A model generated the notes under the pieces. That model searched no databases and was not told the origin of the DNA. It worked only from the letters and a program-made list of their open reading frames with translations. DNA of 64,000 nucleotides. Origin: Seminavis robusta (Eukaryota > Bacillariophyta > Bacillariophyceae > Naviculales > Naviculaceae). Of the stretch, positions 50,211 to 60,849 are shown one piece after another. Location: NCBI GenBank assembly GCA_903772945.1, contig CAICTM010000292.1:1-64000 (forward strand), given 5' to 3'. How positions within the stretch are numbered: position 1 is the stretch's first letter; the number at the start of each line of letters is the position of its first letter. The position numbers were made by a program, and so were the translations under genes.

Positions 50211-50714
50211 TTAGTCATCGTCGCCGGTACCACCACCGCGACGACTGATCGGGAAGCATTCTTTTGTCAACTGAACCTTCCCCTTTGAAGGATAGCAAAT
50301 GTATCCCTTCTTCTTCAATTCTCGTGACAACAGTGGCGCAAACGTCTTTGGGTTGGTGCACTCGACAGCCTCCATAACCTCCTGTTTGTCCTTGATTTCG
50401 CCGTCCGAGAGGAACTCGAAAATCGCACGTGCTTTCCCCTTCAACTCTTGCTTGATCTTTTCGTGGTGCTCTTCATCGCTTCCAGCTACATCCAAGGGAT
50501 CTGCCTTTTCGGAGCCGGTCTCCGTGAGAATAAGGGTTCCATTGGAAGAACCATAGTCGATCAAGCCCTTCTTCTTCATGCGGGAAAGCAAGCTTGGAAA
50601 GGTAGCTTTCGAAATCTGAGCCGTGGTCGCCACACGAGGCTTTGGAATTTCCTCCTTCCCCGTTTGTTGGATCAAAGCCGCAAGAGCGTTCAAGACTTTC
50701 TGTTCGCCGGACAT
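50211..50714 (-). CDS. Small tandem winged-helix-like protein
   Basis: An intronless gene for 167 aa, ATG at 50714. Two similar halves are visible. One is KVLNALAALI...AQISKATFPSLLSRMKKKGLIDYGSSNGTLILTETG. The other is ARAIFEFLSDGEIKDKQEVMEAVECTNPKTFAPLLSRELKKKGYICYP...VQLTKECFP. Each has helices, a basic (M/L)KKKG turn and a beta hairpin, as in winged-helix modules, and the S-x-x-T-F-x-x-L-L-S-R repeat is plain. A DNA- or protein-binding role is likely. No targeting signal; the tail is Arg/Gly/Asp-rich. Confidence 0.7.
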   Translation of the reverse strand: MSGEQKVLNALAALIQQTGKEEIPKPRVATTAQISKATFPSLLSRMKKKGLIDYGSSNGTLILTETGSEKADPLDVAGSDEEHHEKIKQELKGKARAIFEFLSDGEIKDKQEVMEAVECTNPKTFAPLLSRELKKKGYICYPSKGKVQLTKECFPISRRGGGTGDDD

Positions 50715-51283
50715 GGTTCTGAATCGAATCTATGGAACGTGTTGAAATGATGCTATGAAGAATCAGACCAAGGCCAGTTTGTGGGAAGCGTCCAGGTCGA
50801 CCTTGGCCTTTCCACGATGGATCTGATCAAAACGGAACGTATCTCCTGGCGAAACCTCTTCATTCAGCCATCGAAACCACTCCATTCGAGTTGTGTTTAT
50901 GTTCGGCTGGCACACGAACCTCTCGCGCGTTTGTCGGGGGTACCAGGTACCGGTACTGGTCTCGGCAACTCGGCAACAACACGCTACCGATAACGGTCCC
51001 AGAGCAGTGGAGGGTCGCGAAAGCCAGTTTTGCTGCCAGGAGGCAGGTTGAAACTATCTTATGTCTAACACTCCGTATACCCATTCGTTTGAGGGTCACA
51101 CCCCGTTGGGCCAACGATGGAACCGTGGCAATATTGCCTAAGCAGACTGCGACGAATGGACGGAACAGTCATTGACAGCGAGACTACTATATGTGGTTCA
51201 AAGCTGTTGATTACCTTACCGTGGAAACGTGGAAGCAGCAGCCATAGCACATGAAGCATACAACGTGTCGGTGTAGTCCATGA
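50715..51283. promoter_or_regulatory. Upstream/intergenic region
   Basis: 569 bp. A GAATCGAATC motif lies just before the start of the winged-helix gene (50722-50731), and GGTACCGGTAC at 50946-50956. No gene. Confidence 0.45.
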
Positions 51284-52296
51284 TTAGGACGGCTTGACCC
51301 GATGGTGTCTCCCGTGACGATGACAAGACCGTGCACTACGCACGGAGAGCTCTTTTGCCGAGAACTCGCTGGCATGGGAAAATCTTTGTCGTCGATCCAG
51401 TAGCTCTTGGCCTGCAGATGTCGTGCATTGAAGCTCAATGTATTCCTGCATCCTGTTGAGCAGATAGGTTGGTCGTTGTCGAGCACATGGAAGAGTAGGC
51501 TCGCAACCCCGTGATTCTTCCACCTTCTTCTTCTTGTGCTTTTTCTTCTTCTTCTTTTGGACACACAATGACTTATCCAGAGCGGGTAGGTCTTCATCGA
51601 GTGGCCTTTTGGCTTCAGTTTGCACAATCTTCTCCTTTTCCAGGCGTTCAGCAATCGCCTGAATACAGGCCAGAATACTCTCATTTTGCTTGGCGACGAT
51701 ATCCAAATCATCTTCTACCTGTTTCAGTTGAGACTGCAGACTGCCTATTTCGTTCTTGGCCTCCTTCACTAATCGCTTTTGCTTGCGTCGTCTTCGCTGT
51801 AGCTTGCCGAGCTTTGTGAGCGTATCGGCTTTGCTTTGCTCCTTGCTAAGACGGGCTGTGTATTTGACATGCTTTTGTTTTTCATGGTAATACTCCGCTT
51901 TTAATGTCTCAATCTCTTCCATGGTGTCATATCGCAAGGTTCGTTCTTGTTGGAGATGTTCAATCTCTTGTTGTTCAAGTTCCCTCAGTTCCTCTTCCAT
52001 TCCTGATCCAACTCTGCCAAACGTTCAACTTTGTATCCTTGCACGGTCTCGAGCTCAATGTTTTGCACATCCAAAAGGGCTTCCATTCTGTCTTGCAACA
52101 GGGCTTCTTCATCATTGAACCTGGTCAACGCTCGCAAATGGCGCTTCAGAAACCGTTGCGCAATCCTAGCGGCCCGTTCGTACTTTGCACAACCGAAATA
52201 CTTGTTTTGACGGGCTTGATATTCGTCGTGGTACTTGTCAAGAATATCCGTCGGTATCTCGACGGCTAGCTCCTGATCTTCAAAAGAAACTTTCAT
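51284..52296 (-). CDS. Coiled-coil protein split by a frameshift (or two overlapping ORFs)
   Basis: The 5' frame starts at an ATG at 52296 and gives 103 aa, ending ELDQEWKRN. The second frame starts at an ATG overlapping that end by 16 nt (52000) and gives 238 aa of charged heptad-rich sequence (EEELRELEQQEIEHLQQERTLRYDTMEEIETLKAEYYHEKQKHVKYTARL split over several heptads). Both halves are the same kind of helical coiled coil, and the first contains an IQ-like RAARIAQRFLKRHLRAL. One gene of about 340 aa with a single indel, or a missed intron, is the simplest view. The tail has a KKKKKKHKKKK basic block. A cytoskeletal or centrosomal protein is possible. No specific family. Confidence 0.6.
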
Positions 52297-52892
52297 TGTG
52301 CTGTTATATTATTTGTGGTGCTTGGTGCTTGATTGATGGGGCTGGAACCGATGGGCCGAATGGGGCTGGAATTGATGTTGCAAACGGGTAAACAAGCAAT
52401 CGTTCGGGATTTTGTCTTCTTGCTTTGTTCCCTGGAACCTTGTCCCACTTCACCTCGCCACACCAATGACACTCATAATTCAGTTCCACTTAACGGGTTG
52501 AATCTTGGGTGGACTGGGAAATGCCTGTGACTGTGGACGCGAATACTGTTTCAACGTTTCAACCTCCCAGTACCATAAATTTAGGCCAACTTCAGCTCAC
52601 GCAGGCAAGGGTAGCATGGGATGGTTTCGCAAACGATTTCGAGCAGGGCTGGTTGGCGGCTCCCTGTCCTCCCAGACAGAGCTATCGGGAAAGGAAACAG
52701 CGAAACAAAGACACAAAAAGAAGCAAAGCAAGTTCGGGCCTGGGCCTCCCGCTTGGTATTGAAAACTATCAGTCATCTCGCGAATCGAATCCAAACAGTT
52801 TTTACATTTTAAATTTTCGTGTATCTATGTATCACATCAGTAGACCAGCACAATGCAATCTCCTCTTTCCCATTCTTATCCGTTCGAGCAGC
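52297..52892. other. Intergenic, no gene seen
   Basis: 596 bp with ORFs that are antisense extensions of the next gene or lack motifs. GGGGCTGGAA occurs twice (52338, 52364). Confidence 0.5.
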
Positions 52893-55800
52893 TCACCACG
52901 GCAACGCAACCACAGCGGCCGACACCAGCATAGCCAAGCTTACTGCCAACGAAACAAAGCAAGATTGTCTTGCCGAACTTGGAGCGGGCGTTGGAGGGTC
53001 GAGGATCAAGATTGCTGGCCCAGGTTGAGCAGGAGCATCTCCACCTTCCACAACAACTGCACCGCTCTCCACAATAATTTCATGCTCACGAAACGCATTG
53101 GTGAAGCTGGCGTCACCCTCGGCTCCTCCATACAAGCTGAACTCTTCTACCGGGGAGACCACTGGATCCACCAAGGCTTTGACCTCAAACGTCACTGTTT
53201 CAGGACCGGAAGTTGCGTTCGACTGGAGCTGCCTTCTTGCTGCCTGTCCTCTTTCAACCACTGATACAGTGACAACAACAGGAGCACAAGCATCCTTCTC
53301 CAGCGCCTTGTCGGCTCCAATGAAGGCATCAATGAGCTCAGCAACAGTAAGTGACTGGGCATTCTCGAGTGTGATTGTATAGTAAGTTGTCCCCTCTGCA
53401 TTTGGGTTGCATTCTGCGCCCGCGCCGATGAGAGTCAAGTTCGTGGCGTACGTGATAGCGCCCGACGGTTCAGTTTCGTTCCTGAAAGCCAAGCCATAAC
53501 CATCTGATTCCACGTAAGGCACCAGCGTTGCCAGGCCGTCCACTCCCTTGTCTGAGTCAAAGCTTATGACCAGATCTATGTCCATTGGCAGCTTCGTCGT
53601 GTTGTTGATCATCGAAAATGATATCGTCGAGGCGACCATATCAAGCGCAGATCTCGCTCGTCCATCCATCCAGGCTTCACCGTTGACCTTCGCTGTCATC
53701 TTTTCCATGTTCACCCCAATGGAATCAACCTCGTCGTAGTCATTGACTTGTACATCCAGAGCAGCTCGCTCCACCCCAAACGCCGAATCCGATACTGTGT
53801 CTTCGGCTTGCATACCCATGGAAATGTCCTCTCCATTCAAGGTGATTTGACCGTTTGCATCCATCATTGTCTCGTCCTCCCAGACGACCTTCAGCTGCCT
53901 GAGATCAGCTGTTACAATATCTCCGATAATCAATCCAGACATTTCGATATCAAAACCGTTCTTGTCTTGAGATTTGTAGTCATCATTGATTGTGAGCACC
54001 ATGTTCTGGGCTGGTACATTTAGCGTCATGTCGCCTTTAGCATCCACATATTCAGTCCCCGAAACACCGAAGCCAAGATCCTTTACAGTGCACGTCAAGG
54101 TTTCTCTTGTCTTGTGCCACTCGCAATCCCCGTCAACCAACAGCGTCACCTCCGAGGTGGGACCAGTGAAGCATGACAACTCTCCAACTGATTTGGGCTG
54201 ATTGTAGTTGTCGGGGACGCGAAACTGGCCGCTCATGGACATAATGTCCCTGCCATCAAAGTCCAAGCTGAAATCGCTCCATCGGACTCGGTACGCCTCA
54301 TCGCTACCGGTATCGTAAGCCCAGTCAGCATCAACCGAGGCCGCATATGGATATTGATCAACAGCGCCCCTCATTCCAGCAGTGACCGTGCCTTGATCAT
54401 ACTCGGGGGAGTTGTTTACAGCATCCATCACGAAATCACAGGTATAGATGTTACGACCGCTTAGTCTTGCGTTTGTGGTTCCTCGGAGAGAAAGACAGTC
54501 ACCATCGCAGTAGACATCCCCAAAGGAGAAATCAATCGAGTGGTCGTTGGTTCTTTCTGACAGGTCCATTGATACACCATTGTCGTCCAAAGTGACACTG
54601 CCCAACATGTCTGCGAACATGTCATCGTCCCAATGCATTCTAGCATCATGGAGTTTCACGAAAAATACGTCAGAGCGATCGAATTCTCCCTGCACACTCG
54701 TTCGCAGCCTCCCTTCGGACGATGATTGAACGACACCTCGTAAATCGCGGTAGCCAGATTCTGTGAGGGTGAGCGAAGACTCGCCAACATTGATATCCTC
54801 ATCCTCAAACACGACTTTCCAAGTCGCCGCCGCCTTGCTTTCTGGGTACTCTGACTCAACAAGGCCATCGATAGCCACTTCCAGGCGAGGGTCATTGAGC
54901 GTAAGCGACATTGTTTCACCAATGAGATCCAGAGTGAAAAGCCCGGTGGCTTTGGCGTAGCTTTCATCCTTGACTTCCAATATTGCGTTGCTCAAAGAGA
55001 CTTTCAACAATTCGTCGTAGCCGTCCCCTTCCCACATACCCTGCAGAAGTGCCCGGGATGGCCACCACTCGGCTGTGTTGCTGATCTGAATATCTACGCT
55101 GCTTTGATCCAAATCCAGAATTGCTGCACCCGAGATGTTGAACTTGGGCTGATCAGAGTTGTCTCGGTTAGTGTTGTCAGTATCAAATGCCATCCTGGCA
55201 TTGGTTTCCAGCGAAAAGACATCACCCTCGCGTTTCCAAACAATATCCGCCAGAGCCATTCCAGAAAAGCTGTAGAACTGTGCGTCCGCATTGAAATAGA
55301 TCCCATCGGACGGTCTAATGTCGATGCAAGCAGATAGACTCAAGACATCCCCCAACAATGCATCTTTGGCAACGACACAATCCATAATGGGACCACCTCC
55401 TTGTTCCAACTGCCTTTGGCCGTCAGAGTCGAAACGAGGCAACTGATACCGATAGATCACAACATTGTGTTCGTGTCCCATCATCGTTTCCAAGAAGGAT
55501 TGGTCTGCGTCCATCGTAACTTTCAGCACCAATTTGTCATCCTTCTGCGCATGGTCGGGGGAAAGTGTTGTTGACACCGTGTCCACAAGGGGGTTGAACC
55601 ATGGGCAAGTTGTGTCTCCCTTTCCACAACTGATTTGAAGGCTAGCATACTGTTCTTCCTGTTGATCTTCCAGGGTGACATTGAACTCGTTCAAACGGAC
55701 AACTTGGCGGGAACCTCTATTGGCCTGGCCAGCAGCAGCCTGTTGGATGTTCTGTGGAGTGGCAACTTCGATCTGGACCGGCGGAATCTTGACATGGATC

Positions 55801-56984
55801 TTTGACACCACTTCAAACACAGCGGAAGGCAAAGCCGGCAGACGAACTCCCAAGTCGACGCGATCCACCGAGAGTGAACGCACCACTACCATTCCGGGCT
55901 GGATCAAACCATCTTGTGGTGGGACATTCCCGGGGACTTGAAGGATGGCCTCGTTGCCGGGTGGAGTGTGCAAGTCAAATTCTGGTGATGTTTGGTTGTC
56001 GACTGGTGCCATTGTGGATGGCGCAATTGTCGTTGGTGGAATGGATGGATCAACAGTGTCATGGATCGAGTAGTAAGGTAGGTTTGCTGCTTGGTCGTTC
56101 GCGTCCTCATCTTGCTGCATCCAAGCCAACGAAGCGCTGCTGGACTCCATAGTGGGTCCGTGCGACTGGTAAATAAGACTGGGTGGACGTGGTAGGGCTT
56201 CCTCGGCCGATCCAAAGTCCAATCTCCCACGTTCGATCTTGGTGGTGTGGAAGGAGAGCCACCCGCCCATTTTGACGTGGAAGTGCATCTCGCACTGCCA
56301 TGGTCCCCAGTAAGTTCTCTTTCGAGTCAGGGAGGCCCAAGTAAAATCGGCCCAACCTCCAATTTTGTGCTGATCATCAGGAAACTCGACTTCCAAAAGG
56401 AAGTTTTTCGCAGCAATGCCATCTCCAGCACCGTCTTCTTGAGTCTTCTCCAGCGGAGTAAAGGTGGCAGTAAAAGGCAATTCATAAAAATAAAGAATGC
56501 AATCCGCGCCGGTGGGCTCCAAGAAGCTATACTTTGGAAAAGCAGTCTCTTTGATCTTGACCTCGACAGATAGCTCAGGGCGTGGTTGAGTCACGTCTAC
56601 GGACAGCTCTCCCAGACTGATGAATTTGAGGGGATCTGCTTCGACTCTGGGTTTGACCTTTTTCAAGTCCACAATCCAAGCGATCACGACAGCAAGAAAG
56701 ACAAGTGTTCCCACCAACAGGATCGACCCCACCACCCACAAAACCTTGTTCCTTGGTTTCTTCTCTTCTTGTAGTCCTTCCATGGAAACGGTAGAATTCT
56801 CTTCGTCCTCATCCCGAAAGAGTGGATCTTCTTCGTTGAAACCTTCTTCGTCCCCCTGAGTTTCGCCGAGGCCCTTGCCCTTGTCGATGCTGGGTTCGCG
56901 AGCTTCTTCCTCTTCCGGGAGCTCACAGGGATGCTCCCACACGTTGGATCTGCTAGTCCTAGTAGTGGCCTTGGGGTTGCTCAT
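52893..56984 (-). CDS. Large cell-surface protein with N-terminal TM and hydrophobic C-terminus
   Basis: An intronless gene for 1363 aa, ATG at 56984. An acidic cytosolic N-terminus (1-80) precedes one transmembrane helix (about 82-106, VLWVVGSILLVGTLVFLAVVIAW). The rest is a very long, Asp-rich, beta-strand-like ectodomain with few Cys. A pattern of about 90-100 residues recurs loosely: W-(E/D)-D-(E/D)..M.DA-G..TL....S (for example VVWEDETMMDANGQITLNGED and MHWDDDMFADMLGSVTLDDNG, with fainter copies at WKVVFEDEDINVGESSLTL and SLDFDGRDIMSMSGQF). The C-terminus ends APSSARQSCFVSLAVSLAMLVSAAVVALPW: small residues, then an unbroken hydrophobic tail, as in GPI-anchor signals. A type II orientation plus a GPI-like tail is unusual. 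A role in adhesion or the cell wall is inferred only from location. Confidence 0.75.
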   Translation of the reverse strand: MSNPKATTRTSRSNVWEHPCELPEEEEAREPSIDKGKGLGETQGDEEGFNEEDPLFRDEDEENSTVSMEGLQEEKKPRNKVLWVVGSILLVGTLVFLAVVIAWIVDLKKVKPRVEADPLKFISLGELSVDVTQPRPELSVEVKIKETAFPKYSFLEPTGADCILYFYELPFTATFTPLEKTQEDGAGDGIAAKNFLLEVEFPDDQHKIGGWADFTWASLTRKRTYWGPWQCEMHFHVKMGGWLSFHTTKIERGRLDFGSAEEALPRPPSLIYQSHGPTMESSSASLAWMQQDEDANDQAANLPYYSIHDTVDPSIPPTTIAPSTMAPVDNQTSPEFDLHTPPGNEAILQVPGNVPPQDGLIQPGMVVVRSLSVDRVDLGVRLPALPSAVFEVVSKIHVKIPPVQIEVATPQNIQQAAAGQANRGSRQVVRLNEFNVTLEDQQEEQYASLQISCGKGDTTCPWFNPLVDTVSTTLSPDHAQKDDKLVLKVTMDADQSFLETMMGHEHNVVIYRYQLPRFDSDGQRQLEQGGGPIMDCVVAKDALLGDVLSLSACIDIRPSDGIYFNADAQFYSFSGMALADIVWKREGDVFSLETNARMAFDTDNTNRDNSDQPKFNISGAAILDLDQSSVDIQISNTAEWWPSRALLQGMWEGDGYDELLKVSLSNAILEVKDESYAKATGLFTLDLIGETMSLTLNDPRLEVAIDGLVESEYPESKAAATWKVVFEDEDINVGESSLTLTESGYRDLRGVVQSSSEGRLRTSVQGEFDRSDVFFVKLHDARMHWDDDMFADMLGSVTLDDNGVSMDLSERTNDHSIDFSFGDVYCDGDCLSLRGTTNARLSGRNIYTCDFVMDAVNNSPEYDQGTVTAGMRGAVDQYPYAASVDADWAYDTGSDEAYRVRWSDFSLDFDGRDIMSMSGQFRVPDNYNQPKSVGELSCFTGPTSEVTLLVDGDCEWHKTRETLTCTVKDLGFGVSGTEYVDAKGDMTLNVPAQNMVLTINDDYKSQDKNGFDIEMSGLIIGDIVTADLRQLKVVWEDETMMDANGQITLNGEDISMGMQAEDTVSDSAFGVERAALDVQVNDYDEVDSIGVNMEKMTAKVNGEAWMDGRARSALDMVASTISFSMINNTTKLPMDIDLVISFDSDKGVDGLATLVPYVESDGYGLAFRNETEPSGAITYATNLTLIGAGAECNPNAEGTTYYTITLENAQSLTVAELIDAFIGADKALEKDACAPVVVTVSVVERGQAARRQLQSNATSGPETVTFEVKALVDPVVSPVEEFSLYGGAEGDASFTNAFREHEIIVESGAVVVEGGDAPAQPGPAILILDPPTPAPSSARQSCFVSLAVSLAMLVSAAVVALPW

Positions 56985-58097
56985 CTTGATCTTGGTGTTC
57001 TACTAGACCTCAGTGTCAACGGGAGATGCTTCAGAGTGGTACTTTTCGGATTCAAGAGAGAGCTTTTTTGGTTTTCGATTTTCGATCACTCCGTTTGTGA
57101 TTTATGACCAAAATAACAGACATTATTGTGCCCGCTGGTTTGGTACCATTGTACGGTACGATTTACCATTGCTTCTCGTCCTTGTTCACACGTTTTCTCT
57201 TGTTCGAAACACTTCCAGAGAGACAGAGATTTAACAGTTATCCCTGACTGAATGTCGGAGCCGAGTGAGATCTGCAACCATATGTAAGCTCCAAGATTCA
57301 CAAAGGCAGCATACCCCGACTGGAGCAGCTGCTACGGTACCACAGTAGCGAACCTGGATCCGTGATAGGGATGCCGTACCGCTCATGGAAGATGGAAGGA
57401 TGGGAGGAGGTCAGGTGGCCCGCAGGGGGCCCACATGGCCTGCTGTTGGAACTCTCAGAACGTGCAAAGTCAAGTCCATCCGAAGCAAGCCATTTCGGTT
57501 GCTGCGAGTGTCGGTCGAGTCTGGGATTTGTTAGAGTAGTTTTGGGTCACCTTGCTGATCCCTGTATTTGCTGTCCTCCTCCTCCATGATTCAATCTCAC
57601 GTGTGGCTGGGATTCCTCTGGACCCTGCCTCACCGACGGACGCCACGGAGGATCCAGGAGACCTCTTTCAAGATTCCAGCCAGCGACGCTGGCTAGCTAT
57701 CGGTATGGTACCAGTTGGGGCTTCAATTTTGGCAGTGCGAAGTGGGAGGGAGACAGTTGAATCAATGGATATCGACCCGAAGCCCACTGCTCCATTGGAC
57801 CGGATTGTTGCACGTTCTGGGTGAAACTACATGTACCACCAAGCAAGACAGAGTGGTCAAGGAAAAGATCGAGGTCTCTTCGGAACTGGTGGTACAGTCG
57901 TAGCTTTTGGGACTCGACCGTCACTCCTGCGGTGGTTGCTCAGAGGAGCCTTTTTTTTTAAATCCAATCAAAAACTAAACTAAAGTAAACCGGTAGCTTT
58001 CACCCTATCGTAGATCGAACGATACAACAGCCAACCTGCCTCCTCCCCGACATCATCATCATTCACCTGCACTTCGAAGATAACAACAGGCATAGCC
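56985..58097. other. Divergent intergenic region, no gene seen
   Basis: 1113 bp. ORFs of 60-90 aa lack motifs. A TATCGGTATGGTACCAG word lies near 57699. Confidence 0.5.
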
Positions 58098-59267
58098 ATG
58101 ATTGTCCGAGCCTTGCGACAATGGTGGACTGGGACGAATGATAAGCAACTGTTTGATGCTCAGGAAAGGCTGCTAAAGACTTTTGTAAGGGCACCTCTAG
58201 TATCCGTTGCGAAACGGCATGGAATGAACGTGGCCGAGTTTACCAACGATCGCAGCAGCGGGACGCCCACTGCTACCGAGCCTCCCACAGTCGTCTTGCT
58301 TCATGGCTACGGGAGTGGCTTGGGCTTCTTTTTCAGGAACATCGATCCACTTCTTGACAGTGGGAGGGTTGGGCGTGTGTTGCTGGTGGATTGGTTGGGC
58401 ATGGGAGGTTCGGACCGACCCTATTGCCGAAGACCCATTCGCGGGCTATCGGATTGTACGACGGCATGGTGTCAATCTAGGTTCAATCCCTCGCAAGCTG
58501 TGGATTTTTTTCTGGATCCATTGCATCAACTCTTTCAAGAAGAAATAGGAGAGAACGAGTCGACTTGGCTGGTCGGACATTCACTGGGTGGATACCTCGT
58601 GGCAAGATATGCTCTTCAACACTCCACTGCCGGCAACAGTGCTGGATCCACTATAAACATGGAGAAGGTTATCTTAGCTTCTCCTGTGGGATTCCCTTCT
58701 AAACCTACGAATTTGCTGCCTTCGGCACAAATGCCAACGGCTATTCGGTTGGTGGATGCCCTCTGGAGTGCCAATGTCACTCCTCAACAGCTGGTCCGAA
58801 TGATGGGTGCCACTCGGGGGAGAAATGCCGTTCGTCGTGCTTTGGCTGGTAGGATCCCTCAGCTGGCGGCCGGAGACTCTGACGATCATGTCCTAGAGAT
58901 TCTGGCAAATTATCTCTTTCACATTACAGCTGCTCATCCTTCTGGAGAGTTTGCCATCAACTCGTTGCTGGAACCCGGCATGTCTCCAGACATTGCAGGA
59001 GTATTCGCCAGAGAACCTCTGGAACCACTATTTCAAGAGTATGCCCAACGGCAACACACACGACAAGAATCAAAGCTCCACTGGAAGGTCCTCTATGGAG
59101 ACCATGATTGGATGAGGCCCAACGAACCAAGTGCCAGGAAAGCTTTGAGCTACCTGTCTCAACAATCAAATTCGAATGACGTTGCATCTATATCTATTGT
59201 GCCAAATGCCGGGCATCATTTGTATTTGGACAATGCCGAATCCTTTGCAAGACATATACTCCAGTAG
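58098..59267 (+). CDS. Alpha/beta hydrolase of the CGI-58/ABHD4-5 type
   Basis: An intronless gene for 389 aa, ATG at 58098. Hallmarks are the oxyanion region VVLLHGYGSGLGFFFRN (65-81), strand 5 VLLVDWLGMGGSDRP (94-108), nucleophile elbow GHSLGG (Ser162 in GxSxG), YGDHDWM for the acid, and AGHHLYLD near the end (His373 with HX4D to Asp378). The combination DWLGMGGSDRP, GHSLGG and terminal HX4D is the ABHD4/ABHD5-Ict1 pattern, associated with lysophospholipid acyl transfer, N-acylphosphatidylethanolamine or triacylglycerol metabolism. Unlike ABHD5, the nucleophile Ser is present, so hydrolysis is possible. No targeting signal is seen. It probably acts at lipid droplets or membranes. Confidence 0.9.
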   Translation: MIVRALRQWWTGTNDKQLFDAQERLLKTFVRAPLVSVAKRHGMNVAEFTNDRSSGTPTATEPPTVVLLHGYGSGLGFFFRNIDPLLDSGRVGRVLLVDWLGMGGSDRPYCRRPIRGLSDCTTAWCQSRFNPSQAVDFFLDPLHQLFQEEIGENESTWLVGHSLGGYLVARYALQHSTAGNSAGSTINMEKVILASPVGFPSKPTNLLPSAQMPTAIRLVDALWSANVTPQQLVRMMGATRGRNAVRRALAGRIPQLAAGDSDDHVLEILANYLFHITAAHPSGEFAINSLLEPGMSPDIAGVFAREPLEPLFQEYAQRQHTRQESKLHWKVLYGDHDWMRPNEPSARKALSYLSQQSNSNDVASISIVPNAGHHLYLDNAESFARHILQ

Positions 59268-59945
59268 CACAGGAGGAAGATTTGAAGCAAGCAACGTGAG
59301 GGAACCGCTTTGTTGTGACAGCCTGAAGTGCATGTTTCAAGTGTGCGTATTAGCCAGATACCACGGACCGATCGGAACATCAATTTGCTGATCCTCTTTC
59401 TGGGGCGGCAGGCACAACAAGGAGGAGTAATGAGCAAAACACTCACTTCTTTGCTGCTAGGTAGAGCTGCACATGCTGCACATTTCGCCTCTCCACCGGC
59501 ACTACCGGTAGATGGAATCCGAGTAGCTAGCCACCAGTTGTAAAGCACGTACAAATTAGGGTCGCAGGGAAACACTACGGTAGAATCGACTACCAGTACC
59601 GGTGACCGCTGGGCTCAAGGAAAGAGGAATCGAATCGAATCAATTGCAGTTGCTTCTCCTTCGGAGGAGGCTCCCCTCCAGCAGCCTTGCCAGCTTATTA
59701 CCTTAGCACCAATGCCGCGATGGCAACAACCTCGTAGAGTACGCTGTGAGTCAACGGAAAATCAGCGATGCAAACACCCACCAACATGGCGCTGGTGGGG
59801 CGTTGAGGGCAGAGCAAGAGATCTTCCCGGAACCTTCAGAGCAAGAGAGATCTCCATTCACGGAACACTGATCGTGGCAATCCACTGAGAGCTCATATTA
59901 TTTGTACTTGAGAAACCCATAACAGCAGCGGGATAGAAAGCAAAC
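59268..59945. other. Intergenic upstream region
   Basis: 678 bp. AGTACCGGTGACC lies at 59595-59607 and GGAATCGAATCGAATC at 59629-59644, about 300 bp before the next start. No gene. Confidence 0.45.
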
Positions 59946-60432
59946 ATGACATTGTTCAGTGACGAAGACGCCGTCGACGAGGAAAACATCATCCTCTGCT
60001 GTGCCCTGTGCTGTGCGAATTGTGGGTACTACAATGACGCCGACTGGTGAGTTACATCTACATCATGTTATCAGTCTTCTCCCTCTGTGTTATGCCTTTG
60101 ACTGAAGACGACGGCTGATTATCTTGCTCCTCTCCTCTACGAGTAGCATTGGATGTTCTGGAAAAATCGGCCTTTGCTGCCTGAATTGTGAAGTTTGCTG
60201 CAAGCCGAGCGCCCCTTGTCTACCATGTGGCTGTATTGGTCCAAAATGTGAGTGCGATGGTTTGAGCTTGGTGAATATCCAGCTTCAAGGGTGCTGTGCA
60301 GTCGTTTCCGCTGCCATCCCGTGCAATAGCGAGGTGCCTTTGGCTGTCAACGTCTTGGGCTTGAATCTTTTCCCCAAGTGTGGATGCTGCGTGACCGTAG
60401 GTGAAATCCAAAAGGAATCTATGCTTCGTTGA
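59946..60432 (+). CDS. Small two-exon Cys-rich protein
   Basis: Exon 1 59946-60046 starts at an ATG (MTLFSDEDAVDEEN). A 100-bp intron GTGAGT...CGAGTAG (60047-60146) follows, then exon 2 60147-60432. The junction makes TG|C, so the reading continues ...YNDADC-IGCSGKIGLC. The product is 128 aa with about 23 Cys, many as CC pairs: IILCCALCCANCG, LCCLNCEVCCKPSAPCLPCG, CIGPKCECDG, GCCAVVSAAIPC, KCGCCVTVGE. It has no signal peptide and an acidic start, so it is probably intracellular. It resembles Cys-dense CC-rich small proteins of algae of unknown role (metal binding or membrane association). Only the second exon is seen by simple ORF reading; the first was found by splice matching. Confidence 0.8.
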
Positions 60433-60849
60433 TGAGTTTAAAGGCGATGTCACGGCTCTTCATACTCAGTGACAACATCCAAAAAATCAACGCCGCGTGG
60501 CAGGCACAATAAACCCACCGACCTCGTTGCTTCTTAGTGACCTCAAGATGCCATCCAGCCATCCATGTCCGTCTATCAGTAAATAACATTTTAAAATAGT
60601 GCGATAACAATTTCTACCTATACTTTTTTTTGCATGACCGTTGCTGGCGTCTGGGCTGGCAGGATGAATGATTGTCACTCGGAATCAAACCCTAGCCAGC
60701 ACACTTGGATGCTTCGTTCATGGTACAGAAAAGAAACCAGCGGCCAATACTCTGGAAGCCGGTCACCCCGCATATTCTGTACCGGCGCCCCCTCGACAGT
60801 ACCCAGAGGCGCGGCCCATGAAGCCAAGGATGGAACTGGTACAGTCGTA
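60433..60849. other. Convergent intergenic spacer
   Basis: 417 bp, nothing recognised. Confidence 0.5.

Noticed and set aside
52509-53264. 251-aa forward ORF
   Set aside because: Its second half is antisense to the 1363-aa surface protein; no motif in the first half.
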